64,000 nucleotides of DNA from Burkholderiaceae bacterium (GTDB lineage: Bacteria > Pseudomonadota > Gammaproteobacteria > Burkholderiales > Burkholderiaceae_E): contig JADJVQ010000032.1 in assembly GCA_016710525.1 (NCBI GenBank), forward strand, positions 20,003 to 84,002, read 5' to 3'. Position 1 is the stretch's first letter. Every line of letters starts with the position of its first letter. Positions 43,191 to 51,243 of this stretch are shown piece after piece. Below the pieces are notes generated by a model. It ran no database searches and was not told where the DNA came from. It saw only the letters and a program-made list of their open reading frames with translations. The position numbers and the translations under genes were made by a program.

Positions 43191-44519
43191 TCAGCGGTCA
43201 CGGTACTCGACATAGGTGCGATCACGCACCTGGCGCAGCCAGTCCTGGGTCTGTTCTTCGATGCGCCGTTCGCGCAGGGCCTGGCGCGCCGTCTGGCGCT
43301 GGCGCTCGGGCGAGGCCACGTCGGTGCGCCGCTCGAGCACCTCGATCAGATGGAAACCGAACTCGGTGCGCACGGGCTCGCTGATCTCGCCCGGCTTGAG
43401 CTGATCCATCGCGCGTTCGAAGCCCGGCACGGTGTCGCCGGCATAGATCCAGCCCAGTTCGCCGCCTCGGGTGGCGGTGCCGTCGACCGAATACTGGCGG
43501 GCCATATCGGCGAACTCGGCCGACTTGCCCAGCAGCCGCTCGCGGATGTCGCGCAGGCGGCGCAGCACGTCGGCCTGCGGGGTGGCTTCGGTGGGCCGCA
43601 TCAGGATGTGGCGCACCCGGGTTTGTTTCACCGGCGTGCCGCTCATGCCGACATCGGTGCCGGCCCGGCTGGCGTTCAGGCGCAGCACGTGGAAGCCGTT
43701 GGGGCTGCGCAGCAGCGGCGCAACCTCGCCAGGCTTGAGCTTGGTGGCCGCCTCGACGAACATTTGCGGCAGCCGCTCGGCGGAACGCCAGCCCAGCGCG
43801 CCTGCGCTCATGGCTTCGGGCGCGTCCGAGAACGCCGCCGACAGCCGCGCAAAGTCGCCCCCCCGCTGCAGCTGGCGCAGGATCTCCTCGCCCCGCAGGC
43901 GCTGCCGCTCGATCTGTTCGGGATTGGCCCCTTCGGGGATGCGCAGCAGGATCTGCGAGATGTCGTACTCCGGCGCCACCGCACCGCTTTCGCGCTGCTC
44001 GGCCAGGAACGCATCGACATCGGCCTCGCTGATGACCAGCTTGGCATCGACCTCGCGTTCACGCAGCCGGCTGATCAGCATTTCTTCACGGATCTCCTCG
44101 CGAAAGCGGCTGAAGCTGACGCCGTCGCGCTCGAGCTGGGCGCGCAGCTGGGCCGGCGTGGCGCGATTTTCTTCGGCCAGGCGCGCCACCGCGCGGTCGA
44201 GCTGGGCGTCGTCGACCCGCAAGCCGGCATCCCGGGCCGCCTGCGACAGCGCGCGATCGGAGATCAGGCGCTCGAGAACCTGCTTGCGCAGCTCGTCTTC
44301 AGGCGGCACTTCGATGCGCCGCTGGCGCAACTGGCGCTCGACCGACAGGCGACGGGTCTCGAGTTCGACCATCGTGATCACGTCGGTGTTGACCACCGCC
44401 ACCACCCGGTCGATCTCGACCGGCTTGACGGACGGGCTCGCGGCGCGTGGTGCGGTCTGGGCCGCAACGCCGCCGGCCATGCACACGATCGCCAGCAGCA
44501 GTGGGATTGGGAGTTTCAT
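43191..44519 (-). CDS. surA: periplasmic chaperone / peptidyl-prolyl isomerase SurA
   Basis: Chaperone for outer-membrane proteins including LptD. Length 442 residues. A signal peptide (MKLPIPLLLAIVCMAGGVAA) is followed by the SurA N-domain (VNTDVITMVELETRRLSVE). Two parvulin domains lie near 175-280 (EYDISQILLRIPEGANPEQI) and 288-395 (RVRHILMRPTEATPQADVLR, RGGELGWIYAGDTVPGFE). Its start overlaps the lptD stop (4 bases), the usual coupling. Confidence 0.95.
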   Translation of the reverse strand: MKLPIPLLLAIVCMAGGVAAQTAPRAASPSVKPVEIDRVVAVVNTDVITMVELETRRLSVERQLRQRRIEVPPEDELRKQVLERLISDRALSQAARDAGLRVDDAQLDRAVARLAEENRATPAQLRAQLERDGVSFSRFREEIREEMLISRLREREVDAKLVISEADVDAFLAEQRESGAVAPEYDISQILLRIPEGANPEQIERQRLRGEEILRQLQRGGDFARLSAAFSDAPEAMSAGALGWRSAERLPQMFVEAATKLKPGEVAPLLRSPNGFHVLRLNASRAGTDVGMSGTPVKQTRVRHILMRPTEATPQADVLRRLRDIRERLLGKSAEFADMARQYSVDGTATRGGELGWIYAGDTVPGFERAMDQLKPGEISEPVRTEFGFHLIEVLERRTDVASPERQRQTARQALRERRIEEQTQDWLRQVRDRTYVEYRDR

Positions 44520-46780
44520 TCGTATCCGAAAAATCGGGATGGCAGGGCCGGCCGGTCTGTGGGCAACCGGTAACCCGGGATGTTACGGCGCAATATATCA
44601 AACGGGTCGGAGCCGACGCGCCCCAGTCCGCTCAACTCGAGCTGCACGAAGAACGCGCTGGTCGACTGGCCCGCCGCAGTGACGAAACGCTGGGCCACGA
44701 AGCGGGTGGTCCAGCAGTCGGCGTTGTACTCGAATCCGGCGATTCCTTCGATGATGCCCGGCTTGGCATCGACGACCGTGAGCGTGGCCGGGTCGATGCG
44801 CTTGGTCAGCCAGGAATAATTGACCCGACCCAGCGCCACCCATCGATCGGCCACCGGCCAGCGCCATGAGGTATCGACCTGGCCGAGTTCATCGCGCAGG
44901 TAGCGCACCCCGGCATTGAAGATGCGCCCGTCGCCCGGCAGGTAGCGCCACAGCAGGTTCAGGCGCGGCATCGACGAATCGCGCACGCTGTACTGCACCC
45001 CGGCATCGAAGCTCATTCCCTTGCCCAGGTTGGCCGATGCCGCCACCAGGATGTCCGAGCGGGTGTCGGTGCGCGCGGCGACCCCGGGAATGGCCACCCG
45101 CTGATCCGAGAAGTACAGCCGCTGGCCCAGCGCAAGGCGCAGCGACTCGACACCCGTATCGGGCTCGACCAGGCGCGAGACGACGGCCGTGGTGAGCTGG
45201 TTCTGGTCGGCAATGCGGTCGCTGCCGACGAAGGTGTTCTCGGAGAACAGCTGGGCAAAATTGAAGTCGGCGACACCGGTATCGAACACCGGAAACGCCG
45301 ACTGGTCGCGAAACGGCGTGCGCACATAGAACAGGCGCGGTTCGAGCGTCTGGGTCAGGCTGCGCCCGAACAGCTGGGCATTGCGTTCGAACACCAGCCC
45401 CGCGTCGACCGACAGGATCGGCACGCTGCGGTTCAGGCTGGTCTGCAGGCCATTGTTCTGGTCGAGCCGGTAGCTGGACAGGTGCAGGCCGATGCGCGGA
45501 ATGACGAACCAGCCCGGGCGCACGATGGGGTAGCTCAGGCGCGGGTAGGCAACCAGGCGCGTCCCTTCGGGCGATCCCTCCAGAGGCCGGCGAAAGCGGC
45601 TGGCATCCAGCATGGTTTCGGTGTCGAAACCGGCGATGTCGCGCCGCTGATGGAGCAGGTTGATCTGGGGCGCGCGTTCGTACGGCGGCGCAAGGCGGGC
45701 GTCGAGAATGCTCTGGTAGCGGGTGGCCCGCAGCAGGATCGTCCAGTCGTTCCAGATGCGCGTGGCGATCGCATCGCGCGGCAGGATGCGGTCGGAACTG
45801 GCGAGGATAGAACGGGAGTAGTCGACGAAATAGTTTTCGTCGGACACGCCGCGCGCGTTGATCGACCCGCTCCAGCCGGCGAGGTCGCTGTAGGTGTTCA
45901 GCGCGCTCCAGAAGTAACGGTTGGTGCCGGTGAGCGCATCGTTGGGGGTGTACTCGAGCCGCAGGTCGCCGTTGGCCTTGGGCTCGAGGTAGCGGAACTG
46001 GCCGCCCAGCTGCAGGCCACGTCGCACCATCAGCCGCGGATACAGCGTCAGGTCGCGGTTGGGCGCGATGTCGAAGTAGTAAGGGGCGACGAACTCCGGA
46101 CCGGTGCGTGTCGTGAACGCGAACGACGGCGGCAGCAGGCCGCTGCGGCGCCGGTCGCCCAGCGGAAACCCGAAAGCCGGCGTGGTGAACACCTTGCGGC
46201 CCTTGAAGTACATCGAGGCCCAGCGCCCGCTGCCCTCTTCCCGGGCATCGTCGATTTCGAGCGACTCGGTACGCAGGAACCAGTCGGGGTCGTCGGCCTG
46301 GCAGGTGGTGTAGGTCGCATCGCGCAGACCGACACGCTCGGGCCCCAGGAACTCGATGCGCTCGGCGCGGCCGCGCCCGCCGTACAGGCCCAGCGTGTAG
46401 GACGGCGAAAGGAAGATCCCTTCGGTGCCATCGAGGCGCAGTTGCAGTGCCGGCCCGGTGAACACATTGCCCTGTCGCACCACGCGCACATTGCCGACTG
46501 CGACGACCTCGTCGTCGGGCACGTAATAGGTGATCCGGTCGCCCTGCACGACCGTGCCGGCGCGGCGCAGCTGCGCATCGCCCGACAGCGTGATCTCGCG
46601 GTCGGTGCGCCCGGTGATGCGGTTGCCGCGCCCATAGACGGGGCGGCCCTCGACCAGCTCGGCGGCGCCCTCTGACAGGCGCGGCTCGAGCTTGAGGGAA
46701 AGGGGCTGATCGGCGAACGCCTGCGGGTGGCTGCAGGCGCTCACGACCAGCGCGGCAACACGGAGGCGAAAGTGCGTCAT
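44516..46780 (-). CDS. lptD: LPS-assembly outer-membrane protein LptD
   Basis: Beta-barrel translocon that, with LptE, inserts LPS into the outer leaflet. Length 754 residues from ATG 46780 (signal peptide MTHFRLRVAALVVSACSHPQ). An OstA/LptA-like jellyroll domain lies at ~60-190 (GDAQLRRAGTVVQGDRITYY, VGNVRVVRQGNVFTG). The barrel domain follows, ending FFVQLELSGLGRVGSDPFDI. Only two cysteines are seen in the mature protein, YTTCQADD and NADCWTT, suggesting one interdomain disulfide rather than the two of E. coli. An upstream ATG at 46825 would overlap amgK and is rejected. Divergent from amgK. Confidence 0.95.
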   Translation of the reverse strand: MTHFRLRVAALVVSACSHPQAFADQPLSLKLEPRLSEGAAELVEGRPVYGRGNRITGRTDREITLSGDAQLRRAGTVVQGDRITYYVPDDEVVAVGNVRVVRQGNVFTGPALQLRLDGTEGIFLSPSYTLGLYGGRGRAERIEFLGPERVGLRDATYTTCQADDPDWFLRTESLEIDDAREEGSGRWASMYFKGRKVFTTPAFGFPLGDRRRSGLLPPSFAFTTRTGPEFVAPYYFDIAPNRDLTLYPRLMVRRGLQLGGQFRYLEPKANGDLRLEYTPNDALTGTNRYFWSALNTYSDLAGWSGSINARGVSDENYFVDYSRSILASSDRILPRDAIATRIWNDWTILLRATRYQSILDARLAPPYERAPQINLLHQRRDIAGFDTETMLDASRFRRPLEGSPEGTRLVAYPRLSYPIVRPGWFVIPRIGLHLSSYRLDQNNGLQTSLNRSVPILSVDAGLVFERNAQLFGRSLTQTLEPRLFYVRTPFRDQSAFPVFDTGVADFNFAQLFSENTFVGSDRIADQNQLTTAVVSRLVEPDTGVESLRLALGQRLYFSDQRVAIPGVAARTDTRSDILVAASANLGKGMSFDAGVQYSVRDSSMPRLNLLWRYLPGDGRIFNAGVRYLRDELGQVDTSWRWPVADRWVALGRVNYSWLTKRIDPATLTVVDAKPGIIEGIAGFEYNADCWTTRFVAQRFVTAAGQSTSAFFVQLELSGLGRVGSDPFDILRRNIPGYRLPTDRPALPSRFFGYE

Positions 46781-46795
46781 GGCGGATTGACCGAC

Positions 46796-46802
46796 TATTA
46801 TA
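46796..46802. promoter_or_regulatory. overlapping divergent -10 elements for lptD and amgK
   Basis: The 34-base gap between the two start codons contains TATTATA. Read on the minus strand it gives TATAAT (46802-46797), correctly placed for lptD. Read on the plus strand it gives TATTAT (46796-46801), 13 bases before the amgK ATG. The -35 regions are weak and would lie inside the opposite gene, so expression of the two is probably mutually exclusive at any moment. Confidence 0.55.
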
Positions 46803-46814
46803 CGAACCCGAACC

Positions 46815-47858
46815 ATGACAGACACTCCCGATACCCCTCCCGATACCCGGCTGCCGGCCCTGCAGCGCTGGCTGGCCGGGCTGGCCTTGCCGTTCGGCGT
46901 GCAGCCGGCAAGCCTGCGCAGCGCCTCCGACGACGCCAGCTTCCGCCGTTATTTCCGGCTCGATGCCGATCACGAAGGCGCGCGAACCCTGATCGTGATG
47001 GACGCGCCCCCGCCGATGGAAGACTGCCGGCCCTTCGTTCATGCATCCGGCGTGATGGCGGGCGCCGGGGTCAGCGTGCCCAGGGTGCTGGCGGCCGACC
47101 TCGATCAGGGGTTTCTGCTGCTCGACGACTTCGGCTCGTTCACCTACCTGCAGGCCCTCAACGAGCAGACCGCCACGGCACTGTATGGCGAAGCCAGCGC
47201 CGCGCTGGTGCGCCTGCAGCTGGCCAGCCGGCCCGGCGTCTTCCCGGAATACGATCGAGCGCTGCTCGGCCGCGAGCTCGATCTGTACCCGCAGTGGTAC
47301 GTCGAGCGCCACCGCGGCGTGTCGCTGAGCGACGACGATCGAAACGCCATGCAGGGCGCATTCCAGACCCTGCTCGATGGCGTGCTCGCCCAGACCCGGG
47401 TCTACGTGCACCGCGACTACCACTCGCGCAACCTGATGGTGCTGCCCGGTGCGGCCAATCCCGGTGTGCTCGACTTCCAGGACGCCGTCTACGGCCCGTG
47501 CACCTACGACCTGGTGTCGCTGCTGCGCGATGCCTACATCGCATGGCCCGAGGAGGTCGTGATCGACCTGGCCATCCGCCACTGGCAGCAGGCACGCAAG
47601 GCCGGGCTGCCGGTGCCCGACGATTTCGGCGACTTCTATCGCGATTTCGAATGGATGGGCCTGCAGCGCCACCTCAAGGTGCTGGGCATCTTCGCGCGGC
47701 TGAACCACCGCGACGGCAAGTCCCGCTATCTGGCCGATCTGCCCCTGGTGCTCGACTACGTCATCAAGGCCGCCACGCGCTACCGGGCGTTCGGCCCGCT
47801 GGTCAAGCTGATCGAAAAGATCGAGCAGCGAACCCGCGCCACCGGCTACACGTTCTAG
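46815..47858 (+). CDS. amgK: N-acetylmuramate/N-acetylglucosamine kinase
   Basis: Aminoglycoside-phosphotransferase-fold sugar kinase of 347 residues. In Pseudomonas putida AmgK phosphorylates MurNAc at the anomeric position in a peptidoglycan recycling bypass to UDP-MurNAc. Visible motifs are DDASFRRYFRLDAD near the N-terminus, the catalytic loop VHRDYHSRNLMV (Asp near 199), and the metal site VLDFQDAVYGPCTYDLVSLL. It is followed after 10 bases by murU, confirming the pathway. It is divergent from lptD. Confidence 0.92.
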   Translation: MTDTPDTPPDTRLPALQRWLAGLALPFGVQPASLRSASDDASFRRYFRLDADHEGARTLIVMDAPPPMEDCRPFVHASGVMAGAGVSVPRVLAADLDQGFLLLDDFGSFTYLQALNEQTATALYGEASAALVRLQLASRPGVFPEYDRALLGRELDLYPQWYVERHRGVSLSDDDRNAMQGAFQTLLDGVLAQTRVYVHRDYHSRNLMVLPGAANPGVLDFQDAVYGPCTYDLVSLLRDAYIAWPEEVVIDLAIRHWQQARKAGLPVPDDFGDFYRDFEWMGLQRHLKVLGIFARLNHRDGKSRYLADLPLVLDYVIKAATRYRAFGPLVKLIEKIEQRTRATGYTF

Positions 47859-47868
47859 GTTCGACGCG

Positions 47869-48600
47869 ATGCGCGCGATGATCCTGGCGGCCGGTCGTGG
47901 CGAGCGCATGCGCCCGCTGACCGACACCTGTCCCAAGCCGCTGCTGCCGGTGGGCGGGCGTCCGCTGATCGAATGGCATCTGCTGCGCCTGGCCCGGGCG
48001 GGCCTGCGCGAAGTGGTGATCAATCACGCGCATCTGGGTCACCTGATCGAAGCCGCACTGGGCGACGGTGCCCGCTGGGGACTGCGGATCCGGTACTCGC
48101 CCGAGGGCGAGGCGCTCGAGACAGCGGGGGGCATCGCACAGGCGCTGCCCCTGCTGGGCGAGGCGCCATTCCTGGTCGTCAACGGCGACGTCTTCACCGA
48201 CTTCGACTTCGGCCGCGCCCGCAGCATCGCGCAGCAGATGCATGCGGCCCGCCTGGACGCGTGGTGCGTGATGGTGCCCAATCCGGCCGAGCACCCGCGG
48301 GGCGACTTCACGCTGCGCGCCGGCCGCCTGCTGCGCGCGGCCGAGGGCGGCACCTGCACCTTCAGTGGCGTGGCCCTCTACCAGCCAGCGATATTCGCCG
48401 GCATCCGCCCCGGCACCAGGCTGCCCCTGCGCCCGATCCTGGACTCGCTGATCGACGCCTCGCGAGCCGGCGGCGAATGCCACTTCGGGCAGTGGGTCGA
48501 CGTCGGCACCGCCGAGCGGCTTGCCCGGCTCGACGCCCAGTGCCGAGCCGGCTCGCCCGTCGGGTCGGCGCCGGCATCCTCCAGCCTCGGTACGGGCTGA
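47869..48600 (+). CDS. murU: N-acetylmuramate-1-phosphate uridylyltransferase
   Basis: Nucleotidyltransferase that converts MurNAc-alpha-1-phosphate to UDP-MurNAc, the step after AmgK. Length 243 residues. The nucleotide-binding signature MILAAGRGERMRPLTDTCPK is at the N-terminus, the sugar/metal site NGDVFTDFDF is near 105, and the family segment FSGVALYQPAIF is present. Together amgK-murU give a recycling route independent of de novo MurA, which in other species confers intrinsic fosfomycin tolerance. Confidence 0.92.
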   Translation: MRAMILAAGRGERMRPLTDTCPKPLLPVGGRPLIEWHLLRLARAGLREVVINHAHLGHLIEAALGDGARWGLRIRYSPEGEALETAGGIAQALPLLGEAPFLVVNGDVFTDFDFGRARSIAQQMHAARLDAWCVMVPNPAEHPRGDFTLRAGRLLRAAEGGTCTFSGVALYQPAIFAGIRPGTRLPLRPILDSLIDASRAGGECHFGQWVDVGTAERLARLDAQCRAGSPVGSAPASSSLGTG

Positions 48601-48604
48601 CCCC

Positions 48605-49696
48605 ATGCGCGTGCGCATCACCGGCAGTGGCCCCGTCGCGCTGGCGCTGGCCTTGTGGCTGAGGCGCCAGGGCCTGCCGTGCGAGGCGATCGCGCTGGAA
48701 CTGCAGGATGCGCCGCTGCCGGCGGCCCTGGCAAACCGCACGCTGGCGCTGTCGCTCGGATCCTGGCAGCTGCTGGGCCGAGTGTGCGATCCGCCCGCGG
48801 CCGCAGCCATCGACCAGGTCGATGTCAGCATCGACGGACACGCGCCTCACCTGATGATCCGCGCCAGCGAACGGCGGGTCCCCGCGCTGGGCTACGTCGT
48901 GCGCTACGCGGCGCTTCGGCAGGCGCTGCATTCGGCCGCCGCGCGCGCCGGCCTGCTTCAAGGCGCGGGCATCGGCGAGGTGCTGGATCGCGACCAGGCG
49001 CCCGACCCCGACGAGCTGCTGGTGCATGCCGAAGGCGATCCCGGCACGCAGGCCGACACCCGCGACTTCGACCAGTCGGCACTGCTGGCCGAGGTGGCGG
49101 TGACGGGAGCGCGCACCGGCATGGCCTTCGAGCGGTTCACGTCCGGCGGTCCGCTGGCGCTGCTGCCCTTGCCGCAAGCCGGCCGTTTCAGCCTGGTCTG
49201 GTGCGACCGTCCGCCACTGACGGCGCAGCGCGCCGCCCTGCCCCCGGCCGACCAGCTGGCGGCCCTGCAGCGCGCCTTCGGATGGTCGCTGGGCCGGTTC
49301 GAATCGATCGGCGACCCCGTGGTTGCGCCGCTGGTTCGCCGCACCCGGCGCGAGACGGTCAGCGACAGCGAGGTCTGGATCGGCAATGCCGCCCAGACCT
49401 TGCATCCGGTCGCCGGCCAGGGACTGAACCTCGGACTGCGCGATGCGTTCGAACTCGCGCAGTCGGCAGGCGATGCGCTGCGCGAGCATCGGTCGGTGGC
49501 CGATCTCACACGGCGCCATCGCCGGCGCCGCGGACCCGATCGCCAGCTCACCATCGCGATCACCGATGCGCTGGCGCTCGGATTGCGCTGGCCGGCGCTG
49601 GCCGGCGTGCAATCGCTGGTCATGGGCGCGCTGGACCTCTCGTCGGGATCGCGCCACTGGCTCGCGGACCGCTTCATGTTCGGCCTGCGGCGCTGA
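48605..49696 (+). CDS. UbiH/UbiF-family FAD-dependent monooxygenase
   Basis: Flavoprotein of 363 residues, probably a ubiquinone-ring hydroxylase. The N-terminal dinucleotide fold MRVRITGSGPVALALALWLR and the FAD-binding UbiH signature GNAAQTLHPVAGQGLNLGLR (near 261) are clear; the RYAALRQALHSAA segment is also conserved. Which ring position it hydroxylates cannot be told. It is likely cotranscribed with murU (4-base gap), though the functional link is not obvious. The protein is slightly shorter than most UbiH (about 390-400). Confidence 0.82.
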   Translation: MRVRITGSGPVALALALWLRRQGLPCEAIALELQDAPLPAALANRTLALSLGSWQLLGRVCDPPAAAAIDQVDVSIDGHAPHLMIRASERRVPALGYVVRYAALRQALHSAAARAGLLQGAGIGEVLDRDQAPDPDELLVHAEGDPGTQADTRDFDQSALLAEVAVTGARTGMAFERFTSGGPLALLPLPQAGRFSLVWCDRPPLTAQRAALPPADQLAALQRAFGWSLGRFESIGDPVVAPLVRRTRRETVSDSEVWIGNAAQTLHPVAGQGLNLGLRDAFELAQSAGDALREHRSVADLTRRHRRRRGPDRQLTIAITDALALGLRWPALAGVQSLVMGALDLSSGSRHWLADRFMFGLRR

Positions 49697-49837
49697 TCCG
49701 CCGCGGCCGCTGACCGCCTGCCGGCGTTTTCCCGGGTTTTCCCCGTTTGTTCCCCGTTTGCTCACCGGTTGTGCACCGGTTCCCGGCACGGTTCGTCGCG
49801 TTCGGAACACGCAGGCGCAGGATGCTGCGCTGCGCAT

Positions 49838-49866
49838 TTCTTAAGCAGCCGGAATTTCGCTAGAAT
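49838..49866 (+). promoter_or_regulatory. probable promoter of the dusB-fis-purH operon
   Basis: TAGAAT at 49861-49866 is a good -10; the hexamer 17 bases upstream (TTCTTA) is a weak -35. It lies 67 bases before dusB, followed by a strong hairpin. Confidence 0.5.
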
Positions 49867-49878
49867 TCGCTCCCCTTG

Positions 49879-49907
49879 CCGGCGCGACGACTTCACCGTC
49901 GCGCCGG
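49879..49907 (+). promoter_or_regulatory. perfect 11-bp stem hairpin in the dusB leader
   Basis: CCGGCGCGACG (49879-49889) pairs perfectly with CGTCGCGCCGG (49897-49907) around a 7-base loop and is followed by TCTTCGTTT. It lies between the putative promoter and the dusB start at 49934, the position of an attenuator or of a stabilising 5' hairpin. Confidence 0.6.
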
Positions 49908-49933
49908 TCTTCGTTTCAGGAGCCTCGCCCCCC

Positions 49934-51010
49934 ATGCAGATCGGACCGTACACGCTGCCCAACAACGTGTTCGTGGCACCGATGGCCGGGGTGACCGACC
50001 GGCCGTTCCGGGCGCTGTGCAAATCGCTCGGCGCCGGGTATGCCGTGTCCGAGATGGCCGCCTCCGATCCGCGCCTGCGCGACAGCGTCAAGACCCAGCG
50101 GCGGATGGACCATGCCGGCGAGACCGAGCCGCGGGCCGTGCAGATCGCGGGAGCCGATCCGCAGATGATGGCGCACGCCGCGCGTTACAACGTCGAGCGC
50201 GGCGCCCAGATCATCGACATCAACATGGGCTGCCCGGCCCGCAAGGTCTGCAATGTGATGGCGGGCTCCGCGCTGATGGCCGACGAGCCGCTGGCCCTGT
50301 CGATCGTGGCCGCCGTGCGCGCGGCGGTCGATGTGCCGGTCACGGTCAAGATGCGCACCGGACCCGATCCGGCGCGCCGCAACGCGGTCATTCTCGCGCG
50401 CCGCCTCGAACAGCTGGGCGTGGCGATGATCACCGTCCATGGACGCACCCGTGCCTGCGCCTATCGCGGCCAGGCCGAGTACGACACCATCGCCGAGGTC
50501 AAGCAGGCCGTGCGCGTGCCGGTCGTGGCCAATGGCGACATCGACTCGCCGGCGCGAGCACTCGCTGTGCTGCGCGCCACCGGCGCCGACGCGATCATGA
50601 TCGGGCGTGCCGCCCAGGGACGGCCGTTCATCTTCCGCGAGGTCGTCCACTTCCTGGCGACCGGACGCCTGCTCGCGGCGCCCTCGCCCGAGGAGTTCCG
50701 CACGCACCTGCTGGCCCACCTGAACGATCACTACGCTTTCTATGGTGACTACACAGGCGTGCGGACGGCCCGCAAGCACGTCGGCTGGTATCTGGCCGGC
50801 GTGCCCGCCTGGCAGGCGCATCATCGGGCCGACTTCAATGGCCTGACCCGACCGCAGGAGCAGCTGGCGGCGCTCGAGTCGTTCTTCGACAGCCCGCTGA
50901 TCCGTCACGCCCTGGCCAGCGACTCGCGGCTGAATCGCTGCGCCGCGCTGGCGGTCGATCCAACGAGCGCGGCCAACGGAACTGCGGTGACGCACCTGGA
51001 GGTGGCATGA
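49934..51010 (+). CDS. dusB: tRNA-dihydrouridine synthase B
   Basis: FMN enzyme that reduces uridines in the tRNA D-loop. Length 358 residues from ATG 49934. The TIM-barrel signatures are VAPMAGVTDRPFRAL at the N-terminus and INMGCPARKVCNVMAGSAL, with the catalytic Cys near residue 103. VHGRTRACAYRGQAEYD and ADAIMIGRAAQGRPFIF follow. It forms the classical dusB-fis pair (4-base overlap), with fis expression tied to this operon's promoter. Confidence 0.96.
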   Translation: MQIGPYTLPNNVFVAPMAGVTDRPFRALCKSLGAGYAVSEMAASDPRLRDSVKTQRRMDHAGETEPRAVQIAGADPQMMAHAARYNVERGAQIIDINMGCPARKVCNVMAGSALMADEPLALSIVAAVRAAVDVPVTVKMRTGPDPARRNAVILARRLEQLGVAMITVHGRTRACAYRGQAEYDTIAEVKQAVRVPVVANGDIDSPARALAVLRATGADAIMIGRAAQGRPFIFREVVHFLATGRLLAAPSPEEFRTHLLAHLNDHYAFYGDYTGVRTARKHVGWYLAGVPAWQAHHRADFNGLTRPQEQLAALESFFDSPLIRHALASDSRLNRCAALAVDPTSAANGTAVTHLEVA

Positions 51011-51243
51011 CCCGGCAGCAGACCATCGACCAGGCGGTCACCCACAGCCTGGAGAAATATTTCAAGGACCTGGAAGGCACTCCTCCCGGGTCGATCTACG
51101 ACATGGTGATCCGCGCGGTCGAACGGCCGATGCTCGAGGTCGTGATGCGGGAGGCCAACGGCAACCAGCTGCGCGCCAGTGAAATGCTCGGCATCAATCG
51201 AAACACGCTTCGCAAGAAGCTTCAGCTCCACGGCATGTTATGA
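51007..51243 (+). CDS. fis: nucleoid-associated protein Fis
   Basis: Small DNA-bending regulator of growth-rate-dependent genes, 78 residues. The C-terminal helix-turn-helix NQLRASEMLGINRNTLRKKL is characteristic. The N-terminal half is shorter than in enterobacteria (98 residues), as is usual for betaproteobacterial Fis. It overlaps both dusB (start) and purH (end), so it is translated as part of a coupled operon. Confidence 0.95.
   Translation: MTRQQTIDQAVTHSLEKYFKDLEGTPPGSIYDMVIRAVERPMLEVVMREANGNQLRASEMLGINRNTLRKKLQLHGML

Noticed and set aside
44889..48023. 1,044-residue minus-strand frame across lptD and amgK/murU
   Set aside because: Arginine/alanine-rich shadow of lptD on one side and antisense to amgK-murU on the other.
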